Source: Sphingobacterium yanglingense (lineage in GTDB: Bacteria; Bacteroidota; Bacteroidia; Sphingobacteriales; Sphingobacteriaceae). From it: a DNA stretch of 64,000 nt. A model generated the notes under the pieces. That model saw only the letters and a list, made by a program, of their open reading frames with translations. It searched no databases and was not told the origin of the DNA. The DNA lies in assembly GCF_004363245.1 (NCBI RefSeq), contig NZ_SNYV01000015.1, positions 124,001 through 188,000 of the forward strand, written 5' to 3'. Positions within the stretch are counted from its first letter, which is position 1. Every line of letters starts with the position of its first letter. This document shows positions 8,748-16,942 of this stretch, piece after piece. Both the position numbers and the translations under genes were made by a program.

Positions 8748-9692
8748 ATGAAGGTATCAGCTAGACTAACGGAATCGAACAAATACTATATTCGCAAAGA
8801 AGTGAAGGATAGCTACAGTAAATCGGCTTTATTAGAAGAAAGTGAAATTGATATTGTAGAGCAAGAAATTGGTCATATCGCCTATAAGCAAATCGCTTCC
8901 AGTGGCATGATACTAATTGATGCAAAAATGTATTTTCAACTGCCGACAATAGATATCTTCAAGATAGAGGGAGAAAGTATCATGATGGAATTTCTGTATG
9001 ACTCAAACAGTCACAACATCACTTTTTCGAAAAACTATCGTGGCCGATTCGAAATGGAGGCTGAAAAGCAGATTCATTTTTTCATTATCATCCTCTCTAA
9101 GGAATACTACTTCACCCTGATTCCAAAGAGCTACAGCTTACATCGAAACTTTGTAGATAATATCTTTGCACAAGACACCGTATCTATCTCGGAAACCATG
9201 CTGCAGTTTAATCCTGCTATACATAGTGTCATTCACGAGATCAAGTCCTGTAATCGCAAAGGAGAACTGAAACGTCTTTATATTGAAAACAAAATACAGG
9301 AACTCTTATTACTGCAATTGGAGGTAAACCAACAACAGTACCTACTGCTCCATCAATCCGGGCTGAATGACAAAGACCACAAAAAACTACTTGAAGCAAA
9401 GCATATCCTGGATACCAATTTTAAAGATGCGCCACGTATCCCTGAGCTCGCACGTATGAGCTATCTCAATGAGTTCAAATTGAAAAGCGGGTTCAAGACT
9501 TGTTTTGGCATGACTATCAAAAATTATGTAATCAGCTTAAGAATGAAACAAGCAATCAATCTCTTAAGTGAAGATCAACACAGTATCACCGAAATCGCAT
9601 ATCTATGCGGCTATAATGGCATAGTGCAGTTCTCCTCTGCCTTTAAAACGTATTATGGATACTCTCCAAGCTTTTTACGTAAGGTGCAGTAA
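8748..9692 (+). CDS. AraC-family regulator, PchR-like
   Basis: Transcription factor of 314 residues with a long N-terminal sensing region and a C-terminal AraC double helix-turn-helix (about residues 215-314). The end carries the family signature ITEIAYLCGYNGIVQFSSAF followed by YYGYSPSFLR. The general shape resembles PchR-type activators, which bind ferric siderophores and switch on the neighbouring uptake genes. Its divergent position beside the permease operon supports the same role here. The start ATG follows an A-rich stretch. Function is inferred from family and neighbourhood; the ligand is unknown. Confidence 0.85.
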   Translation: MKVSARLTESNKYYIRKEVKDSYSKSALLEESEIDIVEQEIGHIAYKQIASSGMILIDAKMYFQLPTIDIFKIEGESIMMEFLYDSNSHNITFSKNYRGRFEMEAEKQIHFFIIILSKEYYFTLIPKSYSLHRNFVDNIFAQDTVSISETMLQFNPAIHSVIHEIKSCNRKGELKRLYIENKIQELLLLQLEVNQQQYLLLHQSGLNDKDHKKLLEAKHILDTNFKDAPRIPELARMSYLNEFKLKSGFKTCFGMTIKNYVISLRMKQAINLLSEDQHSITEIAYLCGYNGIVQFSSAFKTYYGYSPSFLRKVQ

Positions 9693-9759
9693 TAATTTCT
9701 ACTTTTTTAATGCTACTTTCCCGTCGGCATTCTCAGGACAAAAGCTCCTCGGAACCCGC

Positions 9760-10590
9760 TTACTTTTTATAGGTTAATATCGGGACTTTTCTTAAGAAAG
9801 ATAGTCCCTGTACCGTTGAAACATAAAGTATTGAGTTTAAAAAGTGTTTAGATTTATTTAGAAAAAAAACAACTAGCGACGGCCTCATTTTTCTAATTGC
9901 TAGATCAACATCTTCAATTAAAGCACTGGTAGAACTTCTAAGAACATATTTGACTTTAACCGCAACTCCTATTCTTTTGAACAACCGCGCTTCTAAAAGC
10001 TTAGCTTTAAGTAGAGTTTCTTTAGAAGCGATGACATGCAATAAACTAATTTCAATATTAAGATTTCTTACAAACCCTAAGATCTTCTTGATTTCTTTTT
10101 GATAATTAACCATATCTGAAGCGTAACAAATACTATCTATAGTTTTTGTCTTATAAAAACTAGGGACACTAATTACCGGAACTGGAGACTTCGCAACTAA
10201 TTTGTTCGCTGACGTACTAATAGCCTCACCGCCCCTGCCTATCCCCTGAATACCAAGACATATACAGCTGCATTTATGCTTGGCGACGCATCTCAAAATA
10301 GTGGTCACTATATTGGGATTCATCTGAAGGTCTATCTCAAAATTGACGATAGGCGTTTCTATATTGGTAAAAATTCGATCTAAAAACTTGTTTAACTTAG
10401 CTAATATAAATTCTCTTCTGACTTGACGATAATTTTCAAACCTATGAGGTCGCCAGCTTTTGGGTTTCAAAAGATGATAAACATGCACAATAATCAAGGT
10501 AGCACCTTTTAACTGTGACAATTTATAAGCAAACTGAATCGCAGAAATAGAGCTAGCTGAAAGATCTGTAGCTACCAGAATTTTTTCCAT
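9760..10590 (-). CDS. Universal stress protein, tandem UspA domains
   Basis: Cytoplasmic protein of 276 residues with two UspA domains. Domain 1 (about 1-145) begins MEKILVATDLSASSISAIQF and has the expected nucleotide-binding tail in degenerate form (GIQGIGRGGEAISTSANKLV then SPVPVISV). Domain 2 (about 150-276) is weaker and ends VPILTYK. It has its own -7 box 20 bases upstream, plus a palindrome ATCAGT-N6-ACTGAT about 60 bases upstream that could be an operator. The next gene upstream is a Crp-type regulator on the same strand; Crp/Fnr control of Usp genes is common, so a regulatory link is plausible but not shown. Confidence 0.85.
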   Translation of the reverse strand: MEKILVATDLSASSISAIQFAYKLSQLKGATLIIVHVYHLLKPKSWRPHRFENYRQVRREFILAKLNKFLDRIFTNIETPIVNFEIDLQMNPNIVTTILRCVAKHKCSCICLGIQGIGRGGEAISTSANKLVAKSPVPVISVPSFYKTKTIDSICYASDMVNYQKEIKKILGFVRNLNIEISLLHVIASKETLLKAKLLEARLFKRIGVAVKVKYVLRSSTSALIEDVDLAIRKMRPSLVVFFLNKSKHFLNSILYVSTVQGLSFLRKVPILTYKK

Positions 10591-10610
10591 ACACTTTCGT
10601 CATTTTTCGC

Positions 10611-10618
10611 CAAAATTA
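10611..10618 (-). promoter_or_regulatory. -7 promoter box for the stress protein gene
   Basis: Minus-strand TAATTTTG, an exact TAnnTTTG match, 20 bases before the ATG. Confidence 0.55.
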
Positions 10619-10649
10619 CTTATAGAATAATGCGGCTACAATGACGGAT

Positions 10650-10667
10650 ATCAGTCAAAATACTGAT
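10650..10667. promoter_or_regulatory. Palindromic operator candidate ATCAGT-N6-ACTGAT
   Basis: Perfect 6-bp half sites separated by 6 bases, sitting 32 bases upstream of the stress-protein -7 box, around the -40 region where Crp/Fnr activators bind. The geometry suits a dimeric Crp/Fnr regulator, such as the one encoded next door. The half site is not a canonical Crp or Fnr site. Confidence 0.4.
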
Positions 10668-10800
10668 CGTTAGCGTAAAATATGCTTTACATATAATTTG
10701 TTGTTATACACTTTTCAAGATTAATCAAGAGTGCCTTACACAGGCATTTTTCGGGAAGGTTACTTATAATTGTTGTGAAGAAGGGATGTAAACCGTTTAT

Positions 10801-11841
10801 TTAACTTTTCATCTTAATTAAACCGTAAAGATCTATAATCTGGATTTGACTTCCATTTCTTTCTATCAAACCTCTTTCTTTAAAATCGGTAAGTATTCTA
10901 CTAACGGTTTCTATGGCAATACCGGCAAGTCCTGCAAGCTCGTCCCTACAAATATCTAGTTGGTCTATCGGGACCGCATCCTTATTTAACCGGACCAACA
11001 CTTGTGCAAGTCTTTTTCTCACAGACTCATAAGCTAGCTCGATGAGTTGGTCTTCTTTTTCGTGTAAATTGGCAGATAATATTTTAATAAAGTGTTGATT
11101 AAGTTCAACATGTTCGTTTAACAAATCAATGATTGCACTTTTAGATATAAAATAAAGCGATGAATTCTGAGTAGCTTCGGCACTTTCAAGCCAAGGATCA
11201 TCTAGTAACAAAGTGTCCAAACCAATAAAACTTTTTGGTTTATACAAACCTGTAATCATTTGCCGGCCATCATCTGTTAGTTTTAAGGTTTTAATACAAC
11301 CTTCGATCAATAGATAAAGCCATTGCGAATGATCGCTTTCGTAATACAACATTTGCTTCTTTTTGATATGTCTTATTTTACATTGAGAGATAAGATCAAT
11401 CAGTTTTTCTAGCCCTTTACCATTATGGGGATGAATATTGTCTACCTCGCTAATTGGCAATGATGTCTGATTCTTATTCTTGTTAATTCGAGCTTCTACA
11501 GACCGAACAAGTTGACCGCCCTGAAATGGTTTGGTAACAAAATCATCAGCGCCGCACGCTATACCTTTTTTTACAATATCTGGAGTCGATAATGCATTTA
11601 AAAAGACAAATGGGATTTTAGTGGTTGATGGATTTCTTGACAATACAGATAATACTCCAAAACCATCTATGTCTGACAACACAGTATTGCATAATATTAA
11701 ACTAGGAAGTTTACTTATTGCTAGATTAATTCCTAGTTTGCTATTTAATGCAGCTGTTACTTCATACCCTGAATTTCTTAATATATCCGAATATTTACCC
11801 AGTAAATCCGGATCATTTTCGATAATTAAAATATTTTTCAT
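10801..11841 (-). CDS. Receiver-Crp/Fnr fusion regulator with degenerate phosphoacceptor
   Basis: Transcription factor of 346 residues: a response-regulator receiver domain (about 1-120), a cyclic-nucleotide-binding-like beta-roll (about 150-260) and a Crp-type helix-turn-helix (about 270-335, with ELAGLAGIAIETVSRILTDF). In the receiver the position that should hold the phosphorylated Asp is Asn52 (LILCNTVLSDIDG), and the conserved Thr is Asn82 (FLNA), while the acidic pair E8/D10 and Lys104 (TKPF) remain. It is therefore probably not switched by normal phosphotransfer. No Cys cluster for an Fe-S centre is seen. A Crp-like palindrome lies upstream (11951-11966), suggesting autoregulation. The receiver-Crp fusion occurs in Bacteroidota; the signal is unknown. 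Confidence 0.85.
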   Translation of the reverse strand: MKNILIIENDPDLLGKYSDILRNSGYEVTAALNSKLGINLAISKLPSLILCNTVLSDIDGFGVLSVLSRNPSTTKIPFVFLNALSTPDIVKKGIACGADDFVTKPFQGGQLVRSVEARINKNKNQTSLPISEVDNIHPHNGKGLEKLIDLISQCKIRHIKKKQMLYYESDHSQWLYLLIEGCIKTLKLTDDGRQMITGLYKPKSFIGLDTLLLDDPWLESAEATQNSSLYFISKSAIIDLLNEHVELNQHFIKILSANLHEKEDQLIELAYESVRKRLAQVLVRLNKDAVPIDQLDICRDELAGLAGIAIETVSRILTDFKERGLIERNGSQIQIIDLYGLIKMKS

Positions 11842-11937
11842 TTTGTCAAGACCTATAGCTGATCATTCATAAATCTACTTCTAATTCTACCTTGCGGCAA
11901 TTTTTTCTTAAAAAATGTAGCGTTTCAGCGACAAAAC

Positions 11938-11945
11938 CAAAATTA
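11938..11945 (-). promoter_or_regulatory. -7 promoter box for the receiver-Crp gene
   Basis: Minus-strand TAATTTTG, an exact TAnnTTTG match, about 97 bases upstream of the ATG, immediately downstream (in transcription sense) of the Crp-like palindrome. Confidence 0.5.
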
Positions 11946-11950
11946 AAATA

Positions 11951-11966
11951 AGTGACCATCGTCACT
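11951..11966. promoter_or_regulatory. Crp-like palindrome AGTGA-N6-TCACT
   Basis: AGTGACCATCGTCACT keeps the GTGA-N6-TCAC core of classical Crp sites with perfect symmetry. It lies between the receiver-Crp gene (-) and the HTH gene (+), close to the -7 box of the former, so it could control either or both. Confidence 0.5.
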
Positions 11967-12018
11967 ATAAACCTTGACAAGCATCATTTAATATACAATT
12001 CATTTTAAGGAAATTTAA

Positions 12019-12492
12019 ATGAAAATTAATTATAAACTAAAAGTTAAGGGGATTATGAGCGCTATCAAACCGGGGATTGATTTTTTTAAAATTGGTTTAA
12101 ACAACAAAAGTAGCAGAGCTACCTTAAAATACTCTTCGCAAAAACATGCAGGTAGTATTGTAGAATCTATTATTAGAAAGCAAGGCCATAATATAAGTAA
12201 GCTGGCTAGATATATGAAGATTAGCAGGTGTACATTATACAATTGGTTTGAACATGACACCTTACCTTTTGATATATTAGTAAGAATCGGCTCTTATATT
12301 AATTATGATTTTTCTTCTGACTTTCCCGAAGTTTTTTGTCCAAATACAGACGCCCAATTAGCCCCCTCTCCTTTAGAAAACCAATTCACAGAAAATGAAA
12401 AGATTGACTATTGGATAAGAAAATATATCCTTCTATTAGAAAAATACAACGAGTGTCTAGTAAACCAAAATCATTCTCAACAATCCAAATGA
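12019..12492 (+). CDS. Small HTH protein, paralogue of the gene at 43093
   Basis: 157-residue probable DNA-binding protein of unknown specific role. A central helix-turn-helix reads ISKLARYMKISRCTLYNWFE (residues about 58-77), followed by a variable linker and a C-terminal helix YWIRKYILLLEKYNECL. The protein encoded at 43093 shares the same layout (SRRTIYNWFE and FWMNKYISLLEKYNDLL). The two paralogues bracket the polysaccharide locus and this one is the last gene before it, so a regulatory role for the locus is inferred. ATG 12019 has AAGGAA seven bases upstream; ATG 12055 has AAGGGG and is an alternative start that would drop 12 residues. Confidence 0.75.
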   Translation: MKINYKLKVKGIMSAIKPGIDFFKIGLNNKSSRATLKYSSQKHAGSIVESIIRKQGHNISKLARYMKISRCTLYNWFEHDTLPFDILVRIGSYINYDFSSDFPEVFCPNTDAQLAPSPLENQFTENEKIDYWIRKYILLLEKYNECLVNQNHSQQSK

Positions 12493-13029
12493 TTTCCTTA
12501 GTTCAGTACATTCGTTCAAAATAAATCCTCATATCCTTTCCGATATTTTTAGCTTGTATGTACAAAGATTAGTACTAAAACTTAATGATGTTCGTTTTTT
12601 TGGCTATTATCTCTGATTTGTATCCGTCTATATACACCTCACTAAAGAGACTAAACAGTACTTGATGGCCTCCTCCTCTATTTCTATCATTTAGATACAT
12701 CTCCCTTTTGATTATCCATCGTTTAAAACTGTTGAAAAATCAAATGTTCAAACTGAAAAATGAAATTCTGCTGTTTTACAACTTTTCTCAAATTGATATA
12801 CAACAAAAAACATCTTCATCACAAATAGAATACAACTAATAATTGCACACCTAACAATTCACTTCTTCTACAATTCTTGTTAAATCTGTTCAATAAAAAT
12901 GTAAACTTTTGTAAAATATGTATACCATTTAAACACTTTAAATACAAAGTAATTTGCTGCATAAATTATTGATTGTTTTATACATAACTTAGTTGTAAAG
13001 AAGTTTTTCACATTTTAAGAAATAAAATC
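12493..13029. other. Long AT-rich leader region of the polysaccharide locus
   Basis: 537 bases with no credible gene. It must contain the start of the exopolysaccharide operon, but I see no exact TAnnTTTG box and no strong hairpin; TAATTTG near 12949 is a near match only. A long untranslated leader would fit control by an UpxY-type antiterminator, which acts on the 5' leader of capsule operons in Bacteroides; that link is inference. Confidence 0.5.
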
Positions 13030-13785
13030 ATGAGAACAAAACACCTGCTAATTATTATATATATACTCACTTTTTGCTCATGTGCACAAAAAAGAGATTT
13101 GGCTTATTTCAGCAATTTAGCTCAGCAAAGCGCGGAGGATAAAATACAATATGAACCTATAAAAATACAACAAAACGACCTCTTGAGGATAAATATAAAT
13201 AGTCTTAACCCAGAATCGAACACGCTATTTACAGTTAATCGACAAAATACAGCAGGTACTTATGAAGGTCCGACAGGTTATAGAGTTGCTAAAGACGGCA
13301 TGATTACGCTGCCCGTAATAGGTAATATTAAAGTGGAAGGTTTGACAATTACACAAACCCAGGATATGTTAATAGAAAAGCTAGCTAAATATGTTAAAGA
13401 ACCAATGGTTGAAGTACAACTCTTAAATTTTAAAATTACTGTAATCGGAGAAGTAAATAAACCCTCGAGCTTTACCATACCTGGTGATCATATTAATTTA
13501 TTAGAGGCGCTTGGTATGGCAGGCGATATGACGGTTTATGGTAAAAGAGAAAACGTATTAGTCATTAGAGAGCAAAATGGGAAAAGAATAATGAAAAGGT
13601 TGAATTTAAACCAACAAGCTGTTCTTAATGATCGCTTTTTTAATCTGATGCAAAACGATATAGTTTATGTGGAGCCGGATAAATCTAAAGCTATAGAGTA
13701 TAGCCCTAGCACGAGAATTATGCCTATTGTTATCGCCTCTATATCGGCAGTAGCTGTCCTGATTTCAGCCATTTTAAGAAATTAA
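13030..13785 (+). CDS. Polysaccharide export lipoprotein (Wza-like)
   Basis: Outer-membrane export channel subunit, 251 residues. Seen: lipoprotein signal with a Cys at residue 18 (TFCSC), the Poly_export domain (about 40-130, including RVAKDGMITLPVIGNIKVEGLT) and one SLBB domain (about 135-215, ITVIGEVNKPSSFTIPGDHINLLEALGMAG). A hydrophobic C-terminal segment (IVIASISAVAVLISAIL) is typical of the shorter Bacteroidota proteins. It opens the exopolysaccharide operon and lies 19 bases before the Wzc-like gene, its expected inner-membrane partner. Confidence 0.92.
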   Translation: MRTKHLLIIIYILTFCSCAQKRDLAYFSNLAQQSAEDKIQYEPIKIQQNDLLRININSLNPESNTLFTVNRQNTAGTYEGPTGYRVAKDGMITLPVIGNIKVEGLTITQTQDMLIEKLAKYVKEPMVEVQLLNFKITVIGEVNKPSSFTIPGDHINLLEALGMAGDMTVYGKRENVLVIREQNGKRIMKRLNLNQQAVLNDRFFNLMQNDIVYVEPDKSKAIEYSPSTRIMPIVIASISAVAVLISAILRN

Positions 13786-13804
13786 TTACTTAAGGAATAA
13801 GATC

Positions 13805-16093
13805 ATGTTTGCAGAAAAGAACTTAAACGGCCCTAAAGACTTTTCAGAAGCTCTGAAAAGGTTTATCAAAAACTGGCCCTATTTTTTAATTAGCATTACA
13901 GTAGCAATAGCATTCGTTTACGGCTTCTTGCTCATAACACCTCCTATTTATAAAATTAGCAGCACTTTGCTCGTACAAGACAATAAAGAGGGTACCTCTA
14001 TGTCTAACGGCACTGCTTTTAGTGATTTGAACATGTTCCAAACCACCAAAACAGTTGAAAATGAATCTGAAATTTTCAGATCAAGAGATTTGATATCTAA
14101 AGTTTTAAAAGATTTGAATCTTGAGACATCATACTTTCAAAAAGTAGGTTTTAAAACAATAGAGTTATACGGCAATACATTACCTATTAAAGTAGAAGTA
14201 CAGGAATTAAAAAAGGGGGCTTATTCCAGAGCGATAGAAATTACATCCATTAACGAAAACCAATTTCGCTTAACAGATAGTAATATTAATCTGATTGCAA
14301 ACTATAATCAACCTATCAAAAATAAAAACTATACAATAGATGTAAAGAAAGGACCTGCTTTTAAAAATGAATATGGAAAAATAAATATTCAATTTCAAGA
14401 TCTGTACAAACTGACAGAGGTATACAGTTTAGCCAAGTTGAATGTAGTTCCTGTAGTTAAAGATGCTAATACTATTGTAATTAGTTTGAACGATAATATT
14501 CCACAAAGGGGATTAGACATTTTGACAAATCTTATTGAAAACTATAATATTAATAATGTAAACAATAAAAATATTATCGCTCAAAACACAATTAAGTTTA
14601 TAGATAACAGATTAAAATATTTAATAAACGACTTAGCTGGAGCGGAACAAGATGTAGAGAACTTCAAACAACAAAATCAAGTGACTGATCTCGGTATAGA
14701 CGCACAATTAAATGCAACAAGGTCGGTTGAATACAATCAACTGTTAGCAGAATCAGTTATAAAGCTCGGACTGGTAAAATCTATCGAAGGTTATTTTCAA
14801 AGCAATCAAGCACAAGGCAGTTTAGCGCCAAGTGCCATGGGAATAGAAGATCCTATACTAAATGTGATGATTGGAAAGTTTAATGATTTGCAGGCAGAAA
14901 GGAATAGAATGCTTCGCACTGCTAATGCTGAAAACCCTCTGGTTTTAAATTTGAATGATCAATTATCAAGTTTAAAAAGCAATATTCTGGAAAACTTAAA
15001 GTCAATTAAAAGTGGATTTAATATCCAAAAAGACAATTTGCAAAAAAATTATTCACAATTCTATAGTAAAAGCAAATCTGTCCCTACCATAGAAAGAGGA
15101 CTTTTGGAAAGAAGTAGAGAGCAAAGTGTGAAAACTGGCTTATACCATTACTTGTTGCAAAAACGTGAAGAAACAGCATTATCATTATCTACAACAGTAC
15201 CTACATCACAAGTTATAGATAGACCCGCTTATAATACCACACCTATTGCTCCAAAAGCACAAATGCTTTATTTATGCGGTTTAGTCTTCGGATGCTTAAT
15301 ACCTGCAGGTCTTATTTATGTTAGGGGACTTTTCGACAATAAAGTTAGGGATGCCAGAACCATCGAGCTTACAGGTGCAAAATTGCTAGGCGAACTTTCC
15401 CACAATCTAGATAAAGGCGCCAATGTTTTTCAAACAGACCATCGCTCCACTATTTCCGAACTATTTAGGTACATACGCATGAATTTAAGCTTTATGACAA
15501 ATCAACGTCATAAAGTCATATTGGTTACATCCAGTATGAAAGGGGAAGGAAAGACATTTTTTAGCACCAATTTGGCAACTACATTAGGAATGCTTAGTAA
15601 GAAAGTTGTTATTGTAGAACTTGATCTAAGGAGTCCCGTCTTATTAAAAAAGTTAAACTTATCATCAACGCTAGGAGTTACAGACTACCTTGATGATGAA
15701 TTTATTTCTGTAGATGATATTATCCAACCCAGTCTATTGTCAGATAACGTCAGTATAATTGGATGTTCAGAAATTCCAAAAAATCCAGCAGAAATGATCA
15801 TGAGCTCTAGAATTGATGAACTCCTAAGCGAATTAAGAAAACGCTTTGACTATATTATTGTAGACACATCCCCTGTTGGACAAGTAGCCGATGCTTTCAG
15901 TTTAGCGCCTTATGTAGATGTAAGTATTTATCTGGTAAGATATAATTACACAAACAACTATCAATTAGCTATCCTGAAAGACATTAACGACGAAAATAAG
16001 CTTAAAAATCTAATGGTAGTGTTTAACGACGCTAAGAGAGAAAAGAACCAAAAGTATGGTTATGGTGGCTACGGATATGCCATGCCCAATTAA
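13805..16093 (+). CDS. Wzc-like tyrosine autokinase / chain-length regulator
   Basis: Inner-membrane protein of 762 residues combining a Wzz-type domain and a BY-kinase. Order: helix at about 28-50, periplasmic region with a long coiled coil (about 260-430), second helix near 493-515, then the cytoplasmic kinase. Walker A is SSMKGEGKTFFS near 577, Walker A' is VVIVELDLRSP near 605, and the C-terminus is Tyr-rich (KYGYGGYGYAMPN), the expected autophosphorylation cluster. It controls polymer length and export with the Wza-like protein. No Wzb-type phosphatase gene is in the window. Confidence 0.93.
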   Translation: MFAEKNLNGPKDFSEALKRFIKNWPYFLISITVAIAFVYGFLLITPPIYKISSTLLVQDNKEGTSMSNGTAFSDLNMFQTTKTVENESEIFRSRDLISKVLKDLNLETSYFQKVGFKTIELYGNTLPIKVEVQELKKGAYSRAIEITSINENQFRLTDSNINLIANYNQPIKNKNYTIDVKKGPAFKNEYGKINIQFQDLYKLTEVYSLAKLNVVPVVKDANTIVISLNDNIPQRGLDILTNLIENYNINNVNNKNIIAQNTIKFIDNRLKYLINDLAGAEQDVENFKQQNQVTDLGIDAQLNATRSVEYNQLLAESVIKLGLVKSIEGYFQSNQAQGSLAPSAMGIEDPILNVMIGKFNDLQAERNRMLRTANAENPLVLNLNDQLSSLKSNILENLKSIKSGFNIQKDNLQKNYSQFYSKSKSVPTIERGLLERSREQSVKTGLYHYLLQKREETALSLSTTVPTSQVIDRPAYNTTPIAPKAQMLYLCGLVFGCLIPAGLIYVRGLFDNKVRDARTIELTGAKLLGELSHNLDKGANVFQTDHRSTISELFRYIRMNLSFMTNQRHKVILVTSSMKGEGKTFFSTNLATTLGMLSKKVVIVELDLRSPVLLKKLNLSSTLGVTDYLDDEFISVDDIIQPSLLSDNVSIIGCSEIPKNPAEMIMSSRIDELLSELRKRFDYIIVDTSPVGQVADAFSLAPYVDVSIYLVRYNYTNNYQLAILKDINDENKLKNLMVVFNDAKREKNQKYGYGGYGYAMPN

Positions 16094-16387
16094 CATTTTC
16101 ATAAAACCAATAAATAGATCTATTGCAATATTTAAAACAATAGCCATTATATAAATAAACTTACGTTGCACCTGACTTAAAATAAATGATCTGCAAATAA
16201 TTATTTTAGCCGCCTCTTATTTACCCTTTATCTAATTACTTTACAAAAACACACGCTCATCACTGTAAGTGATATGGCGAAGCCTTGCTCCCCAGAGTAG
16301 CGAACCAGGAATTACATATTGTTCAGAAAATTCTATTGGGTCTAATAAAACAACACATTTTTTTACTTCCTCTTAAAGAATCTAACA
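16094..16387. other. Internal leader before the UpxY-like gene
   Basis: 294 bases inside the polysaccharide locus without a gene. It has an AT-rich first half and a GC-richer block at about 16263-16315 containing GGCGAAGCC and AGTAGCGAACC, resembling pieces seen in the gap at 24744-25118. No exact promoter box or terminator is seen. Confidence 0.5.
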
Positions 16388-16942
16388 ATGGAAATGGGAT
16401 TAAATTACAAAAGAAAACTTGAAAAAAACTGGCTGGTTATTTATGTACGTCCACGTTGGGAAAAAAAGGTTGATAAACTGTTGCAAGACCAAGGGATAGA
16501 GACTTTCTGTCCGTTAAGAACTACCGAAAACCAATGGGCGGATAGAAAAAAGAAAGTTAGTATACCACTTTTTACCGGTTATGTCTTTGTTAAAATAGAT
16601 GATAGAGATCTTACAAAGGTTAGATATACGCTTGGCGTAATTAACTATATCTATTTTATGGGGAAGCCAGCTGTGATAAGGGAGTCAGAAATTGAACAGC
16701 TTAAGGAACTGGTGAAAACATATAATAACCTGGAAATAATCAACCTAAATGATCTTTCGCCTGGTGATAGAGTAAGAATTAGAAGTGGCTTATTCTATAA
16801 TCACGAAGGTAAAATAATCAAAGTACAAGGAAAAACGGTCCTGATGTCGCTTGACCATATAGAATGTGCATTGGTAACCTGTATTGAGATTAATCATCTT
16901 GTAAAAGCTTCACCTTTAAACACAGCATTATGCACAAGATAA
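16388..16942 (+). CDS. UpxY-like transcription antiterminator (NusG paralogue)
   Basis: Specialised NusG protein of 184 residues that binds RNA polymerase and prevents early termination of a long polysaccharide operon. Seen: NGN domain (about 12-115) with NWLVIYVRPRWEKKVDKLL and PLFTGYVFVKIDD, then a KOW motif (about 127-160, LSPGDRVRIRSGLFYNHEGK). It is the right size for UpxY/RfaH-type paralogues rather than NusG itself. Unusually it is third in the locus rather than first, with a 294-base gap ahead of it. The next gene starts inside its last codons (13-base overlap). Confidence 0.9.
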   Translation: MEMGLNYKRKLEKNWLVIYVRPRWEKKVDKLLQDQGIETFCPLRTTENQWADRKKKVSIPLFTGYVFVKIDDRDLTKVRYTLGVINYIYFMGKPAVIRESEIEQLKELVKTYNNLEIINLNDLSPGDRVRIRSGLFYNHEGKIIKVQGKTVLMSLDHIECALVTCIEINHLVKASPLNTALCTR

